Of a stretch of DNA of 64,000 nucleotides, positions 1 through 10,567 are shown piece after piece (position 1 is the stretch's first letter; every line of letters begins with the position of its first letter). Origin of the DNA: Takakia lepidozioides (Eukaryota > Streptophyta > Takakiopsida > Takakiales > Takakiaceae); assembly GCA_030704615.1 (NCBI GenBank), contig CM060733.1:30256001-30320000 (forward strand). Direction: 5' to 3'. Below the pieces are notes generated by a model that worked only from the letters and a program-made list of their open reading frames with translations, made no database searches and had not been told where the DNA came from. A program made the position numbers and the translations under genes.

Positions 1-2745
1 CTGTTATTACTAGAAGCACGACCTTTGGAGAGGGAAGAAGAAGTCACTTCGACACCACAGCCATCACAGCCAGTTGAATCGGTTGTCTCAGAGGTTCCTC
101 AGTTAGTACATGTTGTGCCACCAAGGCCTATTGCTCTGGAAGGAGAAGGGTTGGACATTCCCACTACAGAGCAGGTCGTGGCAGAAATTGAGAAGGGTGA
201 CCTTCTCTATGAAAACTCTGGCTTGGTTAGGGAATCAGTGGTACCAGAGGTGCAGAGTCTGTCCAGGGAAATCCCTGCTAAGCATGTAATATCCAAACCT
301 GTGACGGAGGTACCAGGGGTAGAATGCAAGGACACTGCAGCACCTGTGGAGGAAGAGGTCATTCAGGAAGAAGATCTGGTGGGACAATGGCCTGAATGGT
401 TGGTGCAACATCACACTGTGGAGGATCAGGGAGAACAGCAACAAGTTCACCATGAAGACCCACAGCAGGCCATGCTTATGAGTTCCATAAGCAGGACAAT
501 CAATTTGTTGGGCACTTATATGAAATCCCATGTTCCATCTACACAATTGGCAGCTTTGAGGGAGGAACTCAGGAAGGAGTTTGAGACTAGACTTGTCACC
601 GAGTGTGCAAACAAGGTGGATGTGGAGGCCAACCTCAAGTTGCAAAAAGAATTGGAGGATACAAATGCTGCATTGCAGATGGCTGAGGGGAATTTGATTG
701 AAGCAGGTCTCGAGGAGGAGAAGTTGCATGAAGCACATAAACAACAGTTACCAGTTGCAGGTGAAGCATGAGGGCAAGTTGTAGGAAGTGAACATGCTAC
801 ATATAGAGTTGGAGGTAGTTCATCAGAGAATGACCATATAGTGTGCCACACTAACAACTTCTCTGGAGCAAACTGCATTAGAAGTTAACAGACAAGGGGA
901 GGGATGTGTGATGGCAGAAACTGTGATAATAGAGCAAGGGAAACTCATTGTTGATTTGAAGGCTACAATCTGTCGCAATGAGAATACTTTCCAACAGTAC
1001 AGTCAGGTTGAGGCTGACCAGGAGAGGTACATCCTGGAGTTGCAGCAAACACTCATGGTCAATAGAAATGAACTTTCTGTGGCTAACAAAGCTTGGAAGG
1101 AAGCCAATAATCTAGCTGCTGCCTATGCGGGCTTGGTTGAACCTCATGCAAAGCGCATGGAGACAGCAGTAGTTAGATATATACAGACTCAAGGAGGAGC
1201 AGACTCTCAGGGGTGCCACACAGGACTTGGTGGATAATCACCTTATGCAGGTATGGTTAGCATAAGGGCCGGTAGAAGGCAAAGCACCAAGGAAGCTCAC
1301 CCAGGGCAAGATGAATGACCTCAGATTGCAGGTGCAGAACATTGTCACAATTACTATAGATAATGTCTATAGTAGGATAGCGGAGTTACAGGATGATGTG
1401 GAAGGCCTGCAGACTCAAGTAGATGGCCTGAGTTCAAATATTGACAAGAGAGTCTTTGATCCTGAGGAACAGCTGATGGCTACTTATTTGCATGCCAGGA
1501 CTCTAATTTTTCAGTCTTCTTCGCAGGGGGTGCAGGAGATGCCAGTGGTAGAAGGGCCAGTGGTGCCAATACCACAGCAGGTGCCTGTGCAGGTAGCTGA
1601 CCCTGTTGCTACTACAGCAAAACCATAGCCTGAGGTATGGGGGGATGCTGCTTTTAACCCACCTAGGACTCCTGCTGCATGGGAGTACAGTCGGGCTATG
1701 ATTATGTCCTTCAACCAAATTCTCATTGTGTTGGATTTGGCTTAGAAGGAATTTAGTCCTCTGCAGTTGTTGGCACATTACTACCAAATCATGCGCATTT
1801 GGTTGCCAGTGGCAACTCGGACTAAGCTTCTCCCTATCAATCGACCCATTGAGGATCATCACTTTGCAAGGTACTGGTCTAAGGCAGGCACCATGCTCAA
1901 GGAATTAATTGCCTTTCAGGTTGTACATGGGTACATCTATACCAAGACCAAGGAGGTATCTAGTATTGTCATGGGCTGTGGAGTATATTATGCTGCTTGT
2001 TTCATGGTACGTTATCACATTGAGCAGCAGAAGATGCAATCACGATTTTTGAGTTATTCCAGTGGGAATCATTGGGTCTTACCTTCAGTGCCACCTCATA
2101 TGTACGTGTATGATGCAAAAGTTATGATGCAGAAGGATTCCCAACTTCGTTCCTGGTTTAATTTGGCTTGGAACAACTTGACAATGGAGAAATTCGGCCC
2201 TGATGATATTTTCTATAAGGGACATGAAGCCTGGAAATACTTACACTGTTCCAAAGTCATTGGCACACCTCTCACTTATACGGCTAAGGAGTTTAGAGCA
2301 TTCACTCATTTTGCTTGCACGCGCTTACAGCAAGTAGTACAGTTTAAGCTTCCAGACATGGTGGGACAACATGGTATGCCACGCAGGATTCCGGAGAAGC
2401 CACTTAAAATTTGTCTGTTAAAACACCTAAGGGGGACGATGATTCTGATACTACTGGTTCTTCAGGGGACTCTTTTGACATAGCAGAGGACTATGCACTT
2501 CAGATGGCAGAGAAGAAACGACGAGGATCTCATATGCCTGAGAGGTTGCCTCGTTATCAGCCACAGGAGGGTCAGACATTTCCATGTAGTGCTCAATCGC
2601 CTCCATCAGCCAGTGACATGCCTCAGGCTTGCACGCGGAGTCCTTCACAAGACTCTCACTGTCAAAAGGGTGCTCGCTCACAAAGGTTTGCTGATCTTAA
2701 ACAGTAAACCATGAGGACACGGTTTTTTGAGAGGGGGAGGGGTAA
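1..2745 (+). pseudogene. Degenerate post-integrase ORF of a Tat-like Ty3/gypsy element (3' part)
   Basis: This stretch is a diverged relative of 30723-33474, read in the same order and orientation: an acidic Ser/Gln-rich region, a coiled coil (about 480-1240), then a conserved C-terminal block (about 1640-2700). It is broken into frames 25-771, 908-1237, 1311-1628 and 1767-2707, with stops and frameshifts between. It still has Trp (TGG, near 390) where the downstream copies carry a TGA stop, so it helps show the ancestral reading. The upstream half of the element lies outside the window. No enzymatic domain is recognised. The function of this ORF in Tat-like elements is unknown to me. Confidence 0.7.
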
Positions 2746-2868
2746 TGTTAGAGGGCTGCTTGGGACTTAGATGCTTTTACGGGTTCTGTGGGGTACCCTT
2801 AATTTTTGCGCAGACTTACAGATGGTAGACTGAGACCAACAGGAGCCTTAGGGGTGGCAAGCGCAGGC

Positions 2869-2872
<4 letters not shown>
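2746..2872 (+). repeat. Start of the 3' LTR of the Tat-like element (truncated)
   Basis: A purine-rich tract at 2729-2745 is followed by TGTTAGAGG, the same junction seen at 33475 and 47020. Similarity to those LTRs continues to about 2872 and stops at a homopolymer G run. No matching LTR end is visible, so the LTR is truncated or rearranged here. Confidence 0.65.
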
Positions 2873-2900
<28 letters not shown>

Positions 2901-2901
2901 G
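2873..2901. repeat. Poly(G) tract, 29 G
   Basis: A run of 29 consecutive G marks the point where LTR similarity ends. It could form a G-quadruplex. Its length could also reflect polymerase slippage or an assembly join. Confidence 0.9.
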
Positions 2902-3601
2902 TGCTATTCTGTGAGCCCGGAGGCGTGAGCCTGTGAGCCCAGGAAACCGTGAGCCCAGCACAGGCTCACGCCATGTCAGCTTACATACAGGGCCTATTTC
3001 CGCGGGTGTCACCTATTTCCGCGGGTTGATCAGCCATTTCCCGGGAATGCAGAGTGGATATGTTACATCCATTATATCCATTGCATCCATGCAGACGTTA
3101 TCAACATACCAAGCCCTCAGAAGTTTATGTGGGTACGTCGTGAGGAGGTGCACACTGACATGATCTAAAGCGGAACCCTGCGAAATCTTTTCTTACTCAC
3201 CACCCTTGCGAACATGCCAGGTATGTGCGGGAGCATCATGGATGCTCATTAGATTTGAGAATGCCTCACAGCTCTTTGATGAGGTGGACTTCACCGTGAT
3301 GGATTCACCAACCATTCTTCTAGCAGGAATGGTTTGGAGACCAACGAGCAACTGATGCGAGAATGCTCTACACGAACCAAAGTCGTTTGTTTGTATTTGC
3401 AATGCACTCAAGTCTGTGAGGTCCAGAGAACACTAAATAGATTGAAGGAACAATCCGGGCAGACCATGCAACCCCCATCTCCAACAATAGTTTGTTCCCA
3501 TTAATGTGCATTCCACGCACACATTGCAAACAGGACAACAAGGACACACAACCATCCTATTTCAAATTTGGCCCCGAATAAAACGAAAAGAAAACTTCAT
3601 A
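2902..3601. other. Intergenic / 3' flank without a recognisable gene
   Basis: It holds short GTGAGCCC-type repeats (2909-2975) resembling the GCTCACG motifs at 26670-26715, and a 14-nt direct repeat CTATTTCCGCGGGT at about 2992 and 3011. ORFs here are short and show no family features. Confidence 0.6.
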
Positions 3602-3842
3602 TCAAGTGTCACAGTCATCAGAATCAGTCTCGACCTCCTGTGCTATGTCATCCACAAAGATTCTGGCCCCAACACCACGTCTTCTACCACGGCCGTGGAT
3701 AGGTGGACTCCGAGTGCCATGAACGGCCATGCTTGTTGCGAGTGCCTCCGCATAGACAGGTAGCACGCAAGACCGAGGAGGACTAGAAAGAAGTCCAAAC
3801 ATGTGTGATAGCCCTGGAGGGCAAGTGGAAGCACGCGGACTC
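3602..3842 (-). CDS. Last exon, ParB-methyltransferase copy 1
   Basis: The acceptor is TGTGCAG (from 3843). It encodes a short Arg/Gly-rich stretch and an acidic C-terminus ending in DSDDCDT then stop. It aligns with the much longer last exon of copy 2 (51391-51859) through LPVYAEALA versus LPSYAAKLA and a later R.GAR/RRVRKY block. No catalytic motif is present. Confidence 0.5.
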
Positions 3843-3988
3843 CTGCACATGTCGACAAAAACCCATTCAGAACACAATATGCAATACACAAGTCCAACGA
3901 AGAGGATGTCTGCCATGTGAACTTTGCCTCAAGAAGAGTGATTCTCGATATTGAAACAACAATGCAAGCATGCACAGGTTGAACTTAC

Positions 3989-4580
3989 TCACAGGCAAAG
4001 TCGGAGTCCAGCTCCTTGTCGGAAGTCTCCTCTGTATCAATATCAGCGGGACGGGGCTTCGGAAGGACTTGAGAAGTGTGTCCACCCAAACCCATAAGGA
4101 GGTTGTTGTAAATCTCAGCATCCCCTTCAATCCCAAAGAGATGTCGGGCACTGGCCTTGCAAGCGTGGTACGAAGCACCTGCAGTGGAATAGAATGAAGG
4201 AAGCAGACATTGAAGACACATATGGAACGGTGGGAAGTACTGAAAGTGCAAGCTCAATCAAACCTCATGAAATCCAAATGTTGAAGAGACGAACCTGTGC
4301 CCATTGACAAATCCAGAACTCTGGTGTCTGTGTAGGTGCAGCACTCCACAATCGTTTGAATGAAAGCCGGGCTCCTCTCCCTCGCCCCTCTCCAAGGAAC
4401 CCCATTCCCCCTTCGCAAGCAGACGTTGCTGTCGACGTAGTTGTGGTGCATGTCATCCGTTGGAGGATCTGTCGTGTCGTCTATGAACTTGCCCCCATGA
4501 GTGATGGCGAACTCCGAAATGTCGGCCGGAGTCGTTGGTGGATGCACTCGGACGAGACAAACAGCTTCAAACAAACGAGT
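3989..4580 (-). CDS. Two exons carrying the SAM-binding motif I, copy 1
   Basis: Exons 4295-4580 and 3989-4178 are separated by a 116-nt GT-AG intron (4179-4294) that splits the glycine motif exactly. The joined motif reads VLDLSMGTG then ASYHACKASARHLFGIE, the FxGxG-type AdoMet loop and following acidic strand of beta-class methyltransferases. The copy 2 intron (52161-52262) interrupts the same codon at the same phase, which supports both the splicing and the paralogy. RSPAFIQTI just upstream is also shared. Confidence 0.7.
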
Positions 4581-4705
4581 CTGCGAACAACACATTCAGA
4601 AGGAACTAAGAAGCTTAAAAAATCAGGCCCCTACATATGAGATCGAGCGACCTATACAACTCCATCCGAGAACCACCAAGAAGAGGAAGAAGAAGGTAAA
4701 TTTAC

Positions 4706-5044
4706 CATCTCTCCCGGACGATCCCCCTTCGTAAGGTACATGCTGTTCACACAATTCCATGTCTTCAGGACTCTCATGCCCGAGGCTTTCAAATAGCTGG
4801 CAAGTGCACGGCGACAGCGAACGTCGGCGGACTGTATGAGCACCAAAACACCTGCATCGGACAGGAAAAAATTGCAAAAGGAGAAAACCCACTGCCAGTA
4901 GCGCTCATCAAAAGCATTCCAACCCGGACAAGCACCCGATGGAGGGACATCCGGGACTGCCAACCCATCAGGGATGTCCAAGATTATGAGTTCGGCTGCA
5001 TATTGCTTCTCCTTCCCGTTCACCCAGGATTTGGTCATTTTAGC
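4706..5044 (-). CDS. Exon with methyltransferase motif IV position, copy 1
   Basis: Acceptor TTTGCAG is at 5045-5051 and donor GTAAAT at 4700-4705. It encodes ELIILDIPDG followed by a long helix/strand region (VLVLIQS...). Copy 2 has DMIILDIPDG at the same place. In beta-class DNA methyltransferases this strand ends in (D/N/S)PP(Y/F/W). Here the residues are DIPD in both copies, so classical base-amine chemistry is doubtful and the activity may be altered or lost. Confidence 0.6.
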
Positions 5045-5129
5045 CTGCAAACAAAATTACAATGGAATACTCAAGAGGATTGAAACGATCCATGCCCACT
5101 GCAGAGAACATGCAAAAGAGAACACGCAC

Positions 5130-5781
5130 CGTGCCGAGGAACTGTACAATCCTCTCCCACACTGGTGATGGCTCGCCCTTGTAATCAGATTTCTTCGACT
5201 CCATCATGGCAAGGAATCCGACGTTGGCCATCTCCAACCTGGTAGGGCGAATGACCCTCGTCGGATGTTCCACTGCATGGTACGGGTCCTTGGGATCAAC
5301 CACCCCCTTGTTCTTTCTCACGGATCCCCTACCATGCGGTGGAGTCTGCTGGACATGCACCACTGGGCCAATATCTGCAACACTTCCCTGCCCTTGTGCC
5401 ACCTTCCCTCTACCCCTTCCTTTCCCCACAACACCAGCAACATCTTTCCCCTTTGCCTTTCTACCTCTACCCGGGGTATCCTGAGCGGGAGGCTCCTTCT
5501 CTGCAAGAGTCCTCAAATTTCGCTCATGAATGTCGAGGTCGGCTGCTGCGGCAGTGGCTGCAATTCGCTCATTCTCTCTCCTCAAAGACACCTCCGGAGC
5601 TGGGGTCTCAGAAGGAGGGCAATCCAAATACCAACCACAAGAAGATAGATGGTCTGGGCCCCAGTCATGCAAGATCCCAGTAGTAAACATAGTCTGATTT
5701 CCAGCAGGGACAAGCCAGAGGTCCACGAAATCTGGATGTTTGTCCAAACAATTCTCTTCCATGAGAACAAACTTTATGTAC
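5130..5781 (-). CDS. Linker exon, ParB-methyltransferase copy 1
   Basis: It starts after CCTGCAG and opens with a conserved block (KFVLMEEN...WYLD), matching KYVLLQTG...WYLD in copy 2. A charged, Gly/Lys/Arg-rich low-complexity linker follows (GRGRKAKGK, GKGRGRGK), typical of nucleic-acid binding or nuclear localisation. It ends with a segment (GFLAMMESKKSDYKGE) that aligns with the region of copy 2 where the chromovirus inserted. Confidence 0.6.
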
Positions 5782-5931
5782 CTGCAGGAACAAAGACAGC
5801 CTCATTATGCAATGCAAATATTGTCTCTCAGTTTTTCCATCACATTCCCCTTAAACTGTATGCGTCACAGTACATTGCAACCACAGGACACCAAGTAAAC
5901 TGAACTGCCCAGGGAGTGCACCTGTAAAGGC

Positions 5932-6145
5932 ATCGTTTCCAGGCTTCCTCTCCTTTTTCTTGCTGGTCAAGGTCATGTGTTCGACTGATGCCACCCTCCT
6001 TGCTGAACTCTCTAAAGAAACAAGAGTGCCACACTGTGGCTCTCCATTTCCTCATGTATGCTTCGAAGGAGACCTTCGGTGCTGTCATAGTGATGCCATA
6101 GTCAGCCAGCTGAGTATGCAGAACCGACCGTGCCCTTTCTTCCAA
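5932..6145 (-). CDS. Middle exon, ParB-methyltransferase copy 1
   Basis: The boundaries are TTGCAG (from 6146) and GTGCAC (5926-5931). It corresponds to copy 2 exon 60865-61082. Both hold a short helical segment ending in an Arg/Lys-rich strand (RCLYR versus RIVYR) directly at the donor. It may be part of an N-terminal extension of the methyltransferase fold. Confidence 0.55.
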
Positions 6146-6264
6146 CTGCAAAACAATTCAAATGCAAGAATGAACCCAAAAAAAATCACTGCGAATGTGA
6201 GAGGCAATGGAAAGAGAAGGACAGGAAAAGAGAAAAGAAAGTGACACAGGAAAGGACAACACAC

Positions 6265-6705
6265 CTGGCTCCAGTAAGTGGCCTTGTGAAGCCATGTGTC
6301 CAGCACATTGTCACTGACTGGAATGACACGCTGGGTCTTCTTCTCTTTCTCCGGCCTGGGGAACATGTGTGTATCCCTAACTGTGGGATCGGAGTTCCAT
6401 ATCTGTAGCCACTTCACCTTCTGTTCTGAAGACACAACGGCGGTAGACAACCTGTGTAACTTCTCCTGGGCCATCTCTGGCTTGCCTGGCTTGTTATAAT
6501 GGTTTTTTATCTCCAAGAGAAACTGCGCTCCGAATGATGGGTCGGCAATTCTCAACTGCTTCACAAAAGCACTCATTATAGTCCTTCTTGTAGCGGTCAT
6601 CTCTTTTTGGATGTGAGTCTCAACCCCCTTTGTTGTCCTTCTCTCCTCAGGGGTTGACCTGTAGTATTCCAGTTTGCCACGCTCCCCTGCATCTGCAATG
6701 TCTTG
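6265..6705 (-). CDS. Middle exon, ParB-methyltransferase copy 1 (single exon here, two in copy 2)
   Basis: Acceptor CTTGCAG lies at 6706-6712 and donor GTGTGT at 6259-6264. It encodes a basic/helical segment with IADPSFGAQFLLEIKNHY and EKLHRLSTAVV, aligning with IADPALGKDFIPEIAKHY and EKLHHLSTACV in copy 2. Its C-terminal part (WLQIWNSD...TWLHKATYWSQ) aligns with a separate copy 2 exon (61166-61312), so an intron was gained or lost between the paralogues. Confidence 0.6.
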
Positions 6706-6816
6706 CTGCAAGGGAATGCACGAAGTTGCATGAACCGAAGGGCAAGGGAAACAAACAGAAACAAACATGTGGAAGCAGGACTATGGAAAGGGCAGATGAA
6801 GGAAGATGTATCTCAC

Positions 6817-7010
6817 CGTGTACATGTACTCCATGAAAGCCTCGCGTGTCAACGAGTACCACGTTTCCGATGTCTTGGAGCTTTCGCACTTCTTGTACGT
6901 CTCCGCTGAAAGGATGGTCTTGAAGTTGGTCAAGGGCATCTGCCCGATCCTTTGTATCCTATACAGTGTGTGAACCAGACTCGTTTTGACATGCGATGTC
7001 TCCGTTCCTC
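6817..7010 (-). CDS. Middle exon, ParB-methyltransferase copy 1
   Basis: It is bounded by CTCTGCAG (acceptor, from 7011) and GTGAGA (donor, at 6811-6816). It encodes a helical segment containing HTLYRIQRIG and TWYSLTREAFMEYMY. Copy 2's exon 61739-61928 has HMLYRVRKTG and TWYRLTMDGMVEVIY at the same places with the same exon ends. No catalytic motif is seen. Confidence 0.6.
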
Positions 7011-7104
7011 TGCAGAATGATATCTGAAAGTCAGAATGAAATTCAAGGACTTTAATCAAAGAACCAAGGAACTGCAAGTGGAACAGGTAGAATGAGAAAC
7101 CAAC

Positions 7105-7698
7105 CTGTTCACATCATTCATTGCCGTCAGAAGACCCATCATGTTCCCCTCACAATCCAGCACCATCGATCGAATAGAGTAATGCCACTCTTCCTCCTGT
7201 GAGTGCAGCCTCCCAATAACAGCCATCCATGCAAGCAATCGGTGGTTCCCATCCCAAACGTGAAACATCTTCCCGAGAATGCCTGGGTGGAAGGTTTCCT
7301 GGAGAGAAGAAGTTCGAAGGATTCGTTCACCTGTCTCCAAATAGGATCCCAGGAGTCCACGATTGACTCATCCACAAGGAGCTCATTGCCAGTGGAATCC
7401 TTTGTACAAACGTAAAACACTGCGGATCCATCCAAATACCCATGAACAAACTCGGCCTCTAGCTTGAGAATGTCCTTGATGAGGGGTGGTCGAACGACGG
7501 GCATGGAAACCATCCTACACAGGGAATCTTCAACCTCCCACCCGGGGCAAGCATACTTTGCACCACAAGCTGAGAGTTTACCTTCTGACCCCCCAGCATC
7601 TCAGCGGCTTTGCTTTCATAGAACTCATCGTCAACATCAACAATGATATCCTTCCCCAGTCCCGAAGGGATCTCCTCCGCCACACTTTGCATCTTCTC
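7105..7698 (-). CDS. Exon with ParB/Srx-like motif, copy 1
   Basis: The acceptor is CTGCAG at 7699-7704 and the donor is GT at 7103-7104. After a variable N-terminal part comes CRMVSMPVVRP (7513 downward), matching copy 2's CRMVSLPIVRQ. The motif FHVWDGNHRLLAW follows, near 7263-7225. DGxHRxxA is the signature loop of ParB-like/sulfiredoxin-like folds, which bind nucleotides or DNA. Relative to copy 2 the reading frame shifts near 7515 (before CRMV) and again near 7330-7300 (before the GNHR block). Each shift is a single base. Confidence 0.65.
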
Positions 7699-7792
7699 CT
7701 GCAGGGTTGTCCATTCAAATTGACATAAGAGTGAGGCATTAGACGAGGGTGTTTGAGCATGGCAAACAGGCCATCTGTGGTAGAAAAGGTGA

Positions 7793-9976
7793 GCTCAAAC
7801 AGTGTGCGTTGACGCACACTGTTTGAGGTGCAAGGTAAGTGTTCATTGAACCGTAAGTGTTGAAAGAACACTGTTTGAGCTGCCAGATAAGTGTTCATCT
7901 GTCCTCAGAGACATGCCCTATGTGGCCCATTCTCAAATGAAAAAGGCAATGATAAGGGTAGCTCAAACAGTGTGCGCCAACGCACACTGTTTGAGCTGCC
8001 AGGATAGTGATGATTCAACCACTAATTCAAACCCTATGTGGCCAATTTTCAGATGACAAGTGCAATGACATGGCAGCTCAAACAGTGTGCGTTGACGCAC
8101 ACTGTTTGAGCTGCCATGCAACTGATGATTGAACCTCCGAGACCTGCCCTGTATTGCCGAATTTCACAGTGGAAAAACAAAGACAAGGTGTGCTCAAACA
8201 GTGTGCGGCAACGCACACTGTTTGAGCTGCCAGATAAGTGTTCATCTGTCCTCAGAGACATATGCCCTATGTGGCCCATTCTCAAATGAAAAAAACAATG
8301 ATAAGGGTAGCTCAAACAGTGTGCGCCAACGCACACTGTTTGAGCTGCCAGGATAGTGATGATTCAACCACTAATTCAAACCCTATGTGGCCAATTTTCA
8401 GATGACAAGTGCAATGACATGGCAGCTCAAACAGTGTGCGTTGACGCACACTGTTTGAGCTGCCATGCAACTGATGATTGAACCTCCGAGACCTGCCCTG
8501 TATTGCCGAATTTCACAGTGGAAAAACAAAGACAAGGTGTGCTCAAACAGTGTGCGGCAACGCACACTGTTTGAGCTGCCAGATAAGTGTCCATCTGTCC
8601 TCAGAGACATATGCCCTATGTGGCCCATTCTCAAATGAAAAAAACAATGATAAGGGTAGCTCAAACAGTGTGCGCCAACGCACACTGTTTGAGCTGCCAG
8701 GATAGTGATGATTCAACCACTAATTCAAACCCTATGTGGCCAATCTTCAGATGACAAGTGCAATGACATGGCAGCTCAAACAGTGTGCGTTGACGCACAC
8801 TGTTTGAGCTGCCATGCAACTGATGATTGAACCTCCGAGACCTGCCCTGTATTGCCGAATTTCACAGTGGAAAAACAAAGACAAGGTGTGCTCAAACAGT
8901 GTGCGGCAACGCACACTGTTTGAGCTGCCAGATAAGTGTTCATCTGTCCTCAGAGACATATGCCCTATGTGGCCCATTCTCAAATGAAAAAAACAATGAT
9001 AAGGGTAGCTCAAACAGTGTGCGCCAACGCACTCTGTTTGAGCTGCCAGATAGTGATGATTCAACCACTAATTCAAACCCTATGTGGCCAATTTTCAGAT
9101 GACAAGTGCAATGACATGGCAGCTCAAACAGTGTGCGTTGACGCACACTGTTTGAGCTGCCATGCAACTGATGATTGAACCTCCGAGACCTGCCCTGTAT
9201 TGCCGAATTTCACAGTGGAAAAACAAAGACAAGGTGTGCTCAAACAGTGTGCGGCAACGCACACTGTTTGAGCTGCCAGATAAGTGTCCATCTGTCCTCA
9301 GAGACATATGCCCTATGTGGCCCATTCTCAAATGAAAAAACAATGATAAGGGTAGCTCAAACAGTGTGTGCCAACGCACTCTGTTTGAGCTGCCAGGATA
9401 GTGATGATTCAACCACTAATTCAAACCCTATGTGGCCAATCTTCAGATGACAAGTGCAATGACATGGCAGCTCAAACAGTGTGCGTTGACGCACACTGTT
9501 TGAGCTGCCATGCAACTGATGATTGAACCTCCGAGACCTGCCCTGTATTGCCGAATTTCACAGTGGAAAAACAAAGACAAGGTGTGCTCAAACAGTGTGC
9601 GGCAACGCACACTGTTTGAGCTGCCAGATAAGTGTTCATCTGTCCTCAGAGACATATGCCCTATGTGGCCCATTCTCAAATGAAAAAAGCAATGATAAGG
9701 GTAGCTCAAACAGTGTGCGCCAACGCACACTGTTTGAGCTGCCAGGATAGTGATGATTCAACCACTAATTCCAACCCTATGTGGCCAATTTTCAGATGAC
9801 AAGTGCAATGACATGGCAGCTCAAACAGTGTGCGTTGACGCACACTGTTTGAGCTGCCATGCAACTGATGATTGAACCTCCGAGACCTGCCCTGTATTGC
9901 CGAATTTCACAGGGGAAAAACAAAGACAAGGTGTGCTCAAACAGTGCCAATTTGGCCGTTTTGGCTACACTTTTTG
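7793..9976. repeat. Array of about 17 hairpins in a 349-bp higher-order tandem repeat
   Basis: Each hairpin is GCTCAAACAGTGTGCG, a 4-nt loop, then the exact reverse complement (16-bp stem). Loops cycle CCAA, TTGA, GCAA at spacings of about 115, 116 and 118 bp, giving a 349-bp superunit. Units starting at 7961, 8310, 8659, 9008, about 9356 and about 9704 are near identical. A few stems (about 9008, 9356) carry one or two mismatches. The array starts with an imperfect hairpin at 7793 and ends in a half-hairpin at about 9938-9976. On the minus strand it lies between the presumed first exon and the ParB exon of copy 1, so it would be transcribed as intron. Confidence 0.92.
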
Positions 9977-10103
9977 AGCTTCTTGTTCGCGGTTGATGCA
10001 ACCTGCAGAGATGCCGTGTGCAGTCTATGTTCATATCGACATAGAATCTCAACTTGGGTTCACATTAGCAATGAAGCACAAAGATGGGTTCCAAAGATTG
10101 AAC

Positions 10104-10567
10104 CTTTTTTTGGGCTGCTCCAGAAGACTCCCCAATCGCCGGGGACCCTTTGCGCTTCGGACTGCTCTCCACGCCTCTCGTGATCTGGAGCATCTCCCCA
10201 TCCTCTCTTCCACTATTAGGTTCTTCGTGAGGCCAGCGTCAACATCATCTTTGGCGTCTGCCTCTCCCTCGGATGCAGTGTCCTCCTCATCTGTTCTTGG
10301 AACTATGGCAGGCTGCTGGTCTTCCCCGGATTCCTGCTCTTCCATCGCCGAACTTGTCTCTTTGCCCTCTTCTTCCACCTTTTCCTCTTCGGCCACTCTT
10401 TCCATCCTCATTCTATATCTGGCTCTATTCCTGTTTCTAGAGCTCGTGAAGTACAATGATTTCCTTCTCTTCCTCCTCCGCTGGAAACAAGGGCTCCCCA
10501 CGATGCCTCTAGAGCTCTCCAGTTTGACGTTTGCAACAAGGGTTGCTATTGCATGTAACCAAATCAA
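10104..10567 (-). CDS. Probable first exon, ParB-methyltransferase copy 1
   Basis: An open frame starts at ATG 10567 and carries a basic block (about 10490-10410) matching copy 2's first exon at about 63485-63420. Both have the pattern RRK.RK.LYF followed by an Arg/Met-rich stretch and an acidic region. A possible donor (GT after AAAAAAAG) is near 10103; the exact splice is uncertain. The start could lie further upstream. Confidence 0.45.

Larger units (their letters stand above)
3602..10567 (-). pseudogene. ParB/Srx-like plus beta-class methyltransferase-like gene, copy 1 (multi-exon)
   Basis: The gene is reconstructed from GT-AG boundaries and comparison with copy 2 (51391-63524). Exons, 5' to 3' on the minus strand: first exon within 10104-10567, then 7105-7698, 6817-7010, 6265-6705, 5932-6145, 5130-5781, 4706-5044, 4295-4580, 3989-4178 and 3602-3842. 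Order of parts: basic/acidic N-terminus, ParB-like motif WDGNHRLLAW, helical middle, low-complexity linker, IILDIPDG strand (methyltransferase motif IV position), SPAFIQTI...VLDL.MGTG (motif I), then an acidic tail. The order motif IV before motif I is that of beta-class DNA N6A/N4C methyltransferases. The ParB exon has two single-base frameshifts relative to copy 2, so this copy is probably broken unless these are sequence errors. Function is unknown: modification of DNA, RNA or protein is all possible. Confidence 0.6.

Noticed and set aside
2873-2901. Telomeric or centromeric repeat
   Set aside because: It is a pure G homopolymer with no telomere-type unit.
5206-5683. Plus-strand ORFs rich in Pro/Leu
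   Set aside because: Antisense to the low-complexity linker exon of the ParB-methyltransferase gene.
8049-9750. Repeated ORFs of 75-105 residues on both strands
   Set aside because: They are translations of the hairpin superunit in several frames, reading through stems; no codon or family signal.
7793-9976. CRISPR-like array (regularly spaced palindromic repeats)
   Set aside because: The spacers are not unique; they repeat with the 349-bp superunit. There are no cas genes and the context is eukaryotic.
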